DNA of 5,175 nt from JAOUEA01 sp046732015 (GTDB taxonomy: Bacteria > Actinomycetota > UBA4738 > HRBIN12): NCBI GenBank assembly GCA_046732015.1, contig JBKPMF010000290.1, forward strand, positions 1 through 5,175, in the 5' to 3' direction. The notes beneath the pieces are model-generated. The model was not told the DNA's origin. It did no database searches and saw nothing but the letters and a program-made list of their open reading frames with translations. Positions 1 through 5,175 of this stretch are shown here, one piece after another. The position numbers and the translations under genes were made by a program. How positions within the stretch are numbered: position 1 is the first letter of the stretch; every line of letters starts with the position of its first letter.

Positions 1-1892
1 CGGTGGGCCTGCCCAAGGTGATAGCCCACGATCTCCTGGTACTCCTCGGCCCGCGGGCCCAGGCTGGTCTCAAGCCAGGCGGCGAAGCGTTCGTGCAGGT
101 CGGCACGCGTGGCTTTCGGCAGCGATTCGTAGGCGGAGTCGCGCACCAACAGATGCAGGAACTCGTACGGGGCGCCGCCCGGCTCGGCACCGTGGGCGGG
201 GCGGATCAGCTCGCGGTCGCGGAGGCGACCGAGCGTGCCGTCCAGATCCAGGATGTGCGCCGACGGCAGCAACGCTTCCAGCTCGCCGGTCGAGAACACC
301 TTGCCGATCACCGAGGCGTACACCAGCACGGCCCGCTCGTCGGGCGGCAGGCGGTCGAGCTTGGCCGCGAGCAGGGCCGCCAGAGATGGCGGGGTCGACA
401 CACGCAGCGCCGAACCCGGTAGTACCCATCGTTCACCGTCGCGACGCAGGCCGCCTTCCTCCACCAACATCGAGACGTACTCCTCGACGAACAGCGGGTT
501 GCCGCCGCTCGCGTCGGCGATGCGGTCGCCGGCCGCGGCATCCAGCGTGCCGTCGCCCAGCAGGTTCGTGGCCAGGGTGACGATGTCGTCCGGCGCCAGC
601 GGTTCCAGCAGGGTGGTGACGGCGTTGCGCTTGCCCCCGCCCCATTCCGAGCGGAGCTCCAGCAGCTCGGGCCGGGCGGTGCACAGCAGGATCAGCGGGA
701 CCTCGCGCGTGCGATCGGCCATCGACTCCACCAGGTCAAGGAACGTGGGCTCCGCCCATTGGAGGTCGTCGAAGAGCAGGACCAGGGGGCGTTCGCGCGC
801 CAGCGACTCGAACGCGCGCCGGATCGCCCACTGGGTCTGCTCGGGCGATGCGGGACTGCCGCCCAGGCCGATGGCTTCGGCGACGGGATCGACGGCGTCC
901 TGTTCGTCGGGGGGGAAGACGGCGGCCAGCCTCTCGCGACCGACGTCGGGTTCGTCGCCCGGATCGATGCCGGCGGCGTGGGAGAGGGCTTCGGCCACGG
1001 GGTAGAAGGTGATGCCCTCGCCGTAGGGCAGACACCGGCCGTGCAGGACCCGCACGTCGTGCCCGAGCGCGGCCACCAGTTCGTCGGCCAGCCGCGTCTT
1101 GCCCACCCCGGCGTCGCCCAGGATCGTGATGAGCTGGCATCGTCGGTTGGCGGCTGCGCGCCTGCACAGATGGGTGAGCAGTTCCAGTTCTTCGTCCCGC
1201 CCCACCACGGGACTCCGGGTACCGCGTGCGGGCAGGGACCCACCGGCTTGCACCGCGAGGAGACGCATCGGCACGACCGGTTCGTCGAAGCCCTTCAGGT
1301 CGAGCGGCTCGCCGGCCTCCGCTTCCACTGCGCTGTGGACCAGCCGGTAGGTGTCGGGACCCAGCAGGATCTCGCCGGGACCGGCCGCCTGTTCCAGGCG
1401 GGCCGCCATGTTCACCGGGCTGCCCAGCACGTAGGAGGCGTCATCGTCCCCGCTCACCACCACCTCGCCGGTGTTGACGCCGGTGCGCATGTCGATCTGC
1501 ACACCCCAGTCGCGGGTGAGCTCGGCGTTGAGGGCCTGCAGGTCGTGGCGCATGTCGGCGGCGGCGCGCACGGCCCGCAGCGCGTCGTCCTCGTGGATCG
1601 TCGGCATGCCGAACACGGCCATCACCGCGTCGCCGATGAACTTCTCCACGGTGCCGCCGTGGCGTTCGAGCGCGCCGCGCATCTGCGCGAAGTAGCGCTC
1701 CATCACCTGGCGGAGCGTCTCGGGATCGAGGCGTTCCCCTAACGCCGTGGAGTCGACGACGTCGCTGAACACGACCGTCACCGGCCGCCGCGACCGCCCG
1801 GCCCCGGTCCCGGCCGCCGCGAAGGCGGCGCCACAGCGCGGACAGAACCGAGCGTCATCGGGCGCCGCCGCACCGCACGATGGACACACCAC
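1..1892 (-). CDS. Zinc ribbon-class III adenylate/guanylate cyclase-AAA ATPase multidomain protein (3' end outside window)
   Basis: Probable signalling protein that makes cyclic nucleotide through a class III cyclase domain coupled to a STAND-like ATPase. Read on the minus strand, 630 codons are open to the left edge with no stop, so the C-terminus is missing; family members are often about 1,000 residues or more. Residues 3-20 form a zinc ribbon (CPSC and CPRC pairs). The cyclase domain spans about 37-212: metal-binding Asp44 (FSDVVDST) and Asp88, adenine-contacting Lys84 (EKFIGDAVMAVFG), and transition-state Asn161 and Arg165 (VNMAARLE). Tyr154 sits where canonical adenylyl cyclases have Asp or Thr, so activity and base specificity are uncertain. 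The ATPase begins near 228 (PVVGRDEEL), with Walker A 259-266 (GDAGVGKT), Walker B 374-376 (LLFDDLQW), GGNPLF at 463-468, and the family-typical region at 576-591 (YEFLHLLVRDSAYESL). GTG 1892 is chosen because GAGGAGGG lies 8 bases upstream and an in-frame TGA at 1913-1911 limits extension. It is divergent from the Tad genes. Domain calls are firm; the ligand and targets are unknown. Confidence 0.93.
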   Translation of the reverse strand, partial: MVCPSCGAAAPDDARFCPRCGAAFAAAGTGAGRSRRPVTVVFSDVVDSTALGERLDPETLRQVMERYFAQMRGALERHGGTVEKFIGDAVMAVFGMPTIHEDDALRAVRAAADMRHDLQALNAELTRDWGVQIDMRTGVNTGEVVVSGDDDASYVLGSPVNMAARLEQAAGPGEILLGPDTYRLVHSAVEAEAGEPLDLKGFDEPVVPMRLLAVQAGGSLPARGTRSPVVGRDEELELLTHLCRRAAANRRCQLITILGDAGVGKTRLADELVAALGHDVRVLHGRCLPYGEGITFYPVAEALSHAAGIDPGDEPDVGRERLAAVFPPDEQDAVDPVAEAIGLGGSPASPEQTQWAIRRAFESLARERPLVLLFDDLQWAEPTFLDLVESMADRTREVPLILLCTARPELLELRSEWGGGKRNAVTTLLEPLAPDDIVTLATNLLGDGTLDAAAGDRIADASGGNPLFVEEYVSMLVEEGGLRRDGERWVLPGSALRVSTPPSLAALLAAKLDRLPPDERAVLVYASVIGKVFSTGELEALLPSAHILDLDGTLGRLRDRELIRPAHGAEPGGAPYEFLHLLVRDSAYESLPKATRADLHERFAAWLETSLGPRAEEYQEIVGYHLGQAH

Positions 1893-1900
1893 GGTCAGGA

Positions 1901-1908
1901 CCCTCCTC
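1901..1908 (-). promoter_or_regulatory. Ribosome binding site of the cyclase-ATPase gene
   Basis: On the minus strand GAGGAGGG lies 8 bases before GTG 1892. A second in-frame GTG follows directly at 1889, 11 bases from the motif, so the first GTG is preferred. The match to the 16S anti-Shine-Dalgarno sequence is strong, suggesting efficient initiation. No convincing -35/-10 pair is visible upstream on this strand. CATACT at 1925-1920 resembles a -10 element but lacks a partner at normal spacing. Confidence 0.75.
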
Positions 1909-1977
1909 GCTCACCCCGGAGTATGACCGTTGTCACGATCCCTCCCCCGGCACACCGCGAACCAGTCCCCCGCACCC

Positions 1978-2007
1978 GGGATCGAAATCGGCCGGCTCGG
2001 GGATCGA
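1978..2007 (+). repeat. Short direct repeat GGGATCGA next to the candidate promoter
   Basis: The octamer GGGATCGA occurs at 1978-1985 and again at 2000-2007, with a 22-base start-to-start distance, about two turns of the helix. The second copy runs into the candidate -35 box. The arrangement would fit a dimeric regulator bound on one face of the DNA, but eight bases is short and chance is possible. Confidence 0.3.
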
Positions 2008-2033
2008 CCGTTCGCCTGGGCGCGAGGTAGCCT
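2004..2033 (+). promoter_or_regulatory. Candidate promoter of the tadZ-tadA-tadB operon
   Basis: TCGACC (2004-2009) and TAGCCT (2028-2033) are 18 bases apart and resemble a housekeeping actinobacterial promoter (TTGACN and TANNNT). Transcription would start near 2040, leaving a leader of about 115 bases before the GTG at 2154. The -35 match is only moderate, and in GC-rich DNA such pairs arise by chance. No better pair was seen elsewhere in the 261-base divergent region. A GGGATCGA direct repeat (1978-1985 and 2000-2007) overlaps the -35 box and could be an operator. Confidence 0.35.
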
Positions 2034-2137
2034 GCGTCTCCCCTCGGTGCTCGCGGCTCCGCTTCGACGATCGGTGGTCACCCCATCTCCCTCTCGTCTT
2101 CCCTTCGTGGTGGCGCGCCGTGCGCTGCCTGCGGCTC

Positions 2138-2145
2138 AGGAAGGA
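2138..2145 (+). promoter_or_regulatory. Ribosome binding site of the tadZ/cpaE-like gene
   Basis: AGGAAGGA ends 8 bases before the GTG at 2154 and fixes that codon as the start. No other start codon nearby has a comparable motif. Confidence 0.75.
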
Positions 2146-2153
2146 ACCGACGA

Positions 2154-3248
2154 GTGGACAACGTGGCCAGGGTGGTGCTCGCGCTCGAAGCGCACGACGT
2201 GGTCGAGGAGGTCATGCATTTCCTCGATCGAAGTGGATGCGCTCGTGTGGTCGCCACCGCCGCCGATGACCGTCAGTTGGCCGAAGCGGTCCGCCAACTC
2301 GACCCCGATGTCGTCATCGCCCAGCCGGCGTTGGTCGATCCGGCGGCGATCCGCGGTGCGGCCATCCTGGCCCTCGAGACGCGCGAATCGGTGGCTTCGC
2401 TCCGTTCGGCCCTCCGCGTCGGAGCACGAGGGTTCTACGTGTGGCCGGGCGACCGCGAAGCCTTGGCCGAACGGACCGCTGCGGCCGCGGTGGGCCCGGT
2501 GACGTCGGGCCGTCGGGGTCGGGTCATCGCCGTGCATGCCGCTCGCGGCGGAGCCGGCGCCACGTTCGTTGCCACCCATCTGGCTGCCGCGTTCGCCCGC
2601 CGAGACGCCGCCTGCTCGTTGATCGACGCCGATCCGCTGTATGGCGACGTGTCAGCGGCCGTCGGCGCTCCCGTCGAGGACGTGCACACGTTCGCCGATC
2701 TGTTGCCCATGGTGGGCGAGCTCACGGCCCAGCATCTGGATGAGGCCTTGTGGAAGCACGCCGACGGGTTCCGGGTGCTGCTAGCGCCAGCCCCTGAATG
2801 CGCGGCCGCCGTTCGTGGCGAGGACGTCCGCAGCATCGTCGAGGCAGCCGCCGGCGGAGCCGACGTGGTCGTCGTGCACCTGCCTCGGTCCGTCGATGAA
2901 TGCGCGAGGGGTGGCCTGTCAGTAGCCGACCGGGTGCTCGAGGTGCTGTCACTCGACGTCCTGTCGTTCCGGGCGGCGACTCGGGCGCTCGAGGCATTGG
3001 AGCCGCTCGGCGTGCGGGGCCGCGTGGGGTTCGTGGTCAACCGAGCCGCCAGAAGCGAGATCACCCCTGGTGACGTGACACGGGTGTTCGGGGTGCCGCC
3101 ACTGACCGTCCTGCCGTTCGACCGCGCCGTCGGGCGCGCGCAGGACCATGGAAGGATCTTGCCGGGCCGTGGCCGGATCGGTCGGGCGTTCGACCGCTTG
3201 GCTGCCGAGGTGTTGGATCCCGGAGTCGATGTGTTGGAGGCGTCGTGA
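2154..3248 (+). CDS. tadZ: TadZ/CpaE-like (actinobacterial Ssd-type) pilus positioning protein with degenerate ATPase motifs
   Basis: Predicted cytoplasmic protein of 364 residues that, by family, localises the Tad/Flp pilus machine to a site in the cell; actinobacterial homologues are also annotated as septum-site-determining protein Ssd or as secretion-neighbourhood CpaE-like protein. Residues 4-112 form a receiver-like fold, but Gln57 stands at the phospho-acceptor position (PDVVIAQP) and Trp97 replaces the conserved Lys (GARGFYVWP), so it is a pseudo-receiver. Residues 123-358 form a MinD/ParA-like domain. Its P-loop at 131-137 reads RGGAGAT: Arg131 replaces the signature lysine and Ala136 the P-loop lysine. 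LIDADPLYGD (156-165) keeps the Asp158/Asp160 pair, while Walker B has His242 in place of Asp (VVVVHLPRS). The CpaE-like LAPAPE (210-215) and the C-terminal VLPFDRAVGRAQ region support the family call. It probably binds nucleotide weakly or not at all. Start GTG is set by AGGAAGGA 8 bases upstream. The stop overlaps the tadA start by four bases, so this is the first gene of the operon. Confidence 0.88.
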   Translation: MDNVARVVLALEAHDVVEEVMHFLDRSGCARVVATAADDRQLAEAVRQLDPDVVIAQPALVDPAAIRGAAILALETRESVASLRSALRVGARGFYVWPGDREALAERTAAAAVGPVTSGRRGRVIAVHAARGGAGATFVATHLAAAFARRDAACSLIDADPLYGDVSAAVGAPVEDVHTFADLLPMVGELTAQHLDEALWKHADGFRVLLAPAPECAAAVRGEDVRSIVEAAAGGADVVVVHLPRSVDECARGGLSVADRVLEVLSLDVLSFRAATRALEALEPLGVRGRVGFVVNRAARSEITPGDVTRVFGVPPLTVLPFDRAVGRAQDHGRILPGRGRIGRAFDRLAAEVLDPGVDVLEAS

Positions 3249-4510
3249 GCAGCGAAGCGCTCGCCCTTGTGCGCCGACAGTTGCGCGACCAGCTCCGCTC
3301 CCGGGTGGACGCTCGCGGACTCGCCTCGGCGCCTCGCACCGAGCGGCGGGTGCGGGTTCGCGAGGAGGCGCTCGAGCTCCTGCGTGCCAGCGGCGCGATC
3401 CTTCCGCAGCGCGAGCTCACGCGCATGATCAACGAAGTCTCAGACGACGTCGTCGGGTTCGGTCCGATCGAGTTCCTGCTGAAAGATCCGGACGTGACCG
3501 AGGTCATGGTCAACGGATCCGACGACGTATACGTGGAGCGAGAGGGGCGCATCGAGAGGGCGCCGGATGGGCTATTCGAGGGGGAGGAGTCCGTCCTGCA
3601 CCTGATCGAACGCATCGTTGGACCATTGGGCCTTCGGGTCGACGAATCATCGCCTTGGGCGGATGCGCGACTTCCGGACGGTTCGCGGGTCCACGCGATC
3701 GTGCCGCCCCTCTCGCTTCGCGGTCCCGCGCTCACTATCCGCAAGTTCTCCCCCGTTCCCATCCAAGCGGGCGACCTCGTGGCGGGAGGCAGCTTAGGGC
3801 CGCGCATGCTCCACTTCCTGTCAGCTGCGGTCCGCGGCCGCGCGAACATCATCGTCAGTGGTGGCGCCGGCAGTGGCAAGACCACGCTGCTCGGGGTCCT
3901 CAGTGGGTTCATCCCCGACGACGAGCGGCTGATCACCATCGAGGATGCCGCCGAGCTCCGGCTCGCGAAACCTCACGTGGTCTCCCTCGAAGCGCGCCCG
4001 GCCAACGTCGAAGGGAAGGGCCAGGTGACGGTTCGCGACCTGGTTCGCAACGCGCTCCGCATGCGGCCGGATCGCATCATCGTCGGCGAGGTCCGCGGTG
4101 GCGAGGCGCTCGACATGTTGCAAGCGATGAACACCGGGCACGAGGGATCGCTGTCGACCGCGCACGCGAACTCCACGCGGCATCTGCTCTGGCGGCTCGA
4201 GACGATGGCCATGATGTCCGACGTCGATCTCCCGGCCGCCCACATCCGCAACCAGGTGGCGTCGGCCATCGATCTGGTGGTGCACCTGGCACGTCGGCGC
4301 GACGGCCGGCGGGTCGTCTGGGAGGTCGCCACCGTGGAAGGAACCCACCGCGGCGAACCGGTGGTGGCCCCACTGTTCCGCTTCCGCCCTCGTGAAGGTC
4401 AGCTCGGCGCCTTCGAAGCGTCGGGGACCGTGCCCCAGATCGCTTCGGCGCTCACCGATCGCGGCGAGGACGTCGGTGACTGGCTCTTCGCGCCCGGGGT
4501 CGACGCTTGA
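3245..4510 (+). CDS. tadA: TadA/CpaF-family secretion motor ATPase
   Basis: Hexameric cytoplasmic ATPase of the type II/IV secretion superfamily that powers assembly of Flp/Tad pili, acting on the TadB/TadC membrane platform. The protein has 421 residues, near the usual family length. The N-terminal domain (about 40-190) carries family landmarks: VGFGPIEFLLKDPDVTEVMVNG from about 70 to 91, the DESSPWADARLPDGSRVHAI block and TIRKFSP. The motor domain follows, with Walker A at 206-213 (GGAGSGKT, Lys212), the Asp box TIEDAAEL (Glu233, Asp234), Walker B-type GEVRGGEA with Glu282, and the His box STAHANS with His307. All catalytic motifs are intact, in contrast to the gene before it. The GTG start overlaps the upstream stop as GTGA; GGAGG at 3236-3240 is only 4 bases from the start, so coupling to tadZ translation is likely. 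Leu184 is a TTA codon, rare in such GC-rich DNA. The family assignment is firm; whether the system builds a pilus or secretes something else is inferred from family. Confidence 0.96.
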   Translation: MSSEALALVRRQLRDQLRSRVDARGLASAPRTERRVRVREEALELLRASGAILPQRELTRMINEVSDDVVGFGPIEFLLKDPDVTEVMVNGSDDVYVEREGRIERAPDGLFEGEESVLHLIERIVGPLGLRVDESSPWADARLPDGSRVHAIVPPLSLRGPALTIRKFSPVPIQAGDLVAGGSLGPRMLHFLSAAVRGRANIIVSGGAGSGKTTLLGVLSGFIPDDERLITIEDAAELRLAKPHVVSLEARPANVEGKGQVTVRDLVRNALRMRPDRIIVGEVRGGEALDMLQAMNTGHEGSLSTAHANSTRHLLWRLETMAMMSDVDLPAAHIRNQVASAIDLVVHLARRRDGRRVVWEVATVEGTHRGEPVVAPLFRFRPREGQLGAFEASGTVPQIASALTDRGEDVGDWLFAPGVDA

Positions 4511-5175
4511 GCGGCCTCATCATCGTGGTGCTCGGCCTCGCTGCCTGGCTAGCGGAGCGAGGATCCCGGGCGATGCGACGTGGCGGCTCGCTGTCGGGGT
4601 GGCCAGCGGCTCCGCCCACGAGTCGCATAGCCGTGTCCGGAAACGCCCGGGTCGCGGGTGTGGCCGCCCTCGTCGGTGTCGGTGGGTTCGTCATCGCCGG
4701 TCCGATCGTCGGGATCGCGGCGGCAGGGTCCCTGGTGGGGGGTTGGCACCTGCGACGGCGTCGCCGGGTGGCGCGGGTCGTCGCCGAACGCGACGAGCAA
4801 CTCGCGGACTCGGTTCGCGCGATCGCCTCCGCCCTGAGGGCGGGGATGTCGGTCCCACAGGCCATCGGCTTCGCGGAGCGTGAGAGCGTTCCGCCTTTGC
4901 AGGCCACGTGGTGCGCGATGGATGCGGCGCTCGAACTCGGCTCGCCGTTCGAGGATGCGCTCGATCGATGGGTGTCCGATGTGGGCACCGACGATGCACG
5001 TCTGGTCGCCGGCGTGCTTCGGCTCAATCGTCGGAGCGGGGGAGACCTCCCGACCACCCTCGATCAGGTCGCGAGCACGCTCCGGGAACGTCATGCCGCA
5101 GCGCGCGAGGTTCGGGCGCTCACCGCGCAGGCCAGACTGTCGGGAACCATCTTGGGCGTCCTACCGGTGGGGTTC
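4507..5175 (+). CDS. tadB: TadB-like inner-membrane platform protein, T2SSF domain (3' end outside window)
   Basis: Integral membrane protein that, with TadC, forms the platform on which TadA acts during Flp pilus assembly. The window holds 223 codons, open to the right edge; full-length family members are around 300 residues. A hydrophobic stretch at about 3-16 is followed by an Arg-rich linker, a long hydrophobic segment at about 49-80 (AGVAALVGVGGFVIAGPIVG onwards), then RRRRR at 83-87. The cytoplasmic T2SSF helical domain follows, with typical TadB sequence: LADSVRAIASALRAGMSVPQ (99-118), LGSPFEDALDRW, and GGDLPTTLDQVASTLRER. A further membrane segment appears to begin at the window edge (LSGTILGVLPVGF). 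The chosen start is TTG at 4507, overlapping the tadA stop as TTGA. GGGG at 4496-4499 is a weak ribosome site, so reinitiation after tadA is likely. Alternative GTG codons at 4525 and 4528 lack any such motif and would cut into the first hydrophobic segment. Function is firm; the exact start is less so. Confidence 0.9.
   Translation, partial: MSGLIIVVLGLAAWLAERGSRAMRRGGSLSGWPAAPPTSRIAVSGNARVAGVAALVGVGGFVIAGPIVGIAAAGSLVGGWHLRRRRRVARVVAERDEQLADSVRAIASALRAGMSVPQAIGFAERESVPPLQATWCAMDAALELGSPFEDALDRWVSDVGTDDARLVAGVLRLNRRSGGDLPTTLDQVASTLRERHAAAREVRALTAQARLSGTILGVLPVGF

Noticed and set aside
3..1742. Long plus-strand open frames at 3-422, 235-1005 and 759-1742
   Set aside because: They lie opposite the cyclase-ATPase gene, which has unmistakable domains in its own frame. 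Their translations are low-complexity Arg/Ser/Ala/Pro-rich or otherwise show no domain, as expected for antisense shadows in GC-rich DNA.
1925..1936. GTGACA on the minus strand (1936-1931) as a -35 box for the cyclase gene
   Set aside because: It matches TTGACA at five of six positions, but no acceptable -10 element lies 16 to 18 bases downstream on that strand.
2072..2081. GGTG-GT-CACC as a hairpin in the tad leader
   Set aside because: The stem is only four pairs with a two-base loop and no run of T follows, so it is neither a terminator nor a convincing RNA element.
1880..2502. Plus-strand open frames crossing the intergenic region (1880-2269, 1930-2502)
   Set aside because: They have no recognisable domain, are Arg/Ser/Pro-rich, and overlap the tadZ gene in another phase. 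The ribosome site at 2138-2145 supports the tadZ start instead.
3061..3939. A 292-codon minus-strand open frame across the tadZ/tadA junction
   Set aside because: The translation is Ser/Arg/Pro-rich with no motif, spans two well-supported genes and has no ribosome site that I could recognise.
3148..4395. A 415-codon plus-strand open frame in another phase of tadA
   Set aside because: It is Arg-rich and motif-free and overlaps TadA, whose frame carries all catalytic motifs. It is a frame shadow.

Overview
The window comes from a high-GC bacterium with the character of an actinobacterium (an inference from base composition, GTG/TTG starts, a TANNNT-type -10 element and the actinobacterial style of the Tad genes). 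It holds two divergently arranged transcription units separated by a 261-base intergenic region. Both outer genes run off the window.

Left unit (minus strand, 1892 to the left edge): the first 630 codons of a large multidomain signalling protein. It carries a short N-terminal zinc ribbon, a class III adenylate/guanylate cyclase domain, then an AAA/STAND-type ATPase with clear Walker A and B motifs and the helical region that follows. The usual long C-terminal (TPR-like) part lies outside the window.

Middle (1893-2153): non-coding. It holds the cyclase gene's ribosome binding site, a candidate promoter for the rightward genes (TCGACC, 18-base spacer, TAGCCT), a short direct repeat around that promoter, and a pyrimidine-rich leader.

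Right unit (plus strand, 2154 to the right edge): the start of a Tad/Flp pilus (or type II/IV-like secretion) operon in the order tadZ/cpaE-like (actinobacterial Ssd-type), tadA/cpaF, tadB. The genes overlap by four bases at each junction (GTGA, then TTGA), so translation is probably coupled. TadA is the complete hexameric motor ATPase with all expected motifs. TadB is the inner-membrane platform protein, cut off after 223 codons. The TadZ/CpaE-like protein is the most unusual: its receiver domain has lost the phospho-acceptor Asp and the conserved Lys, and its MinD/ParA-like domain has lost the Walker A lysine and the Walker B aspartate. It looks like a doubly degenerate positioning or scaffold protein rather than a switchable ATPase.

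I see no RNA genes, mobile elements, CRISPR arrays or convincing intrinsic terminators. The candidate story worth following is a cyclase-ATPase signalling protein sharing a control region with a Tad pilus operon; the sequence suggests this by arrangement only and does not prove it.
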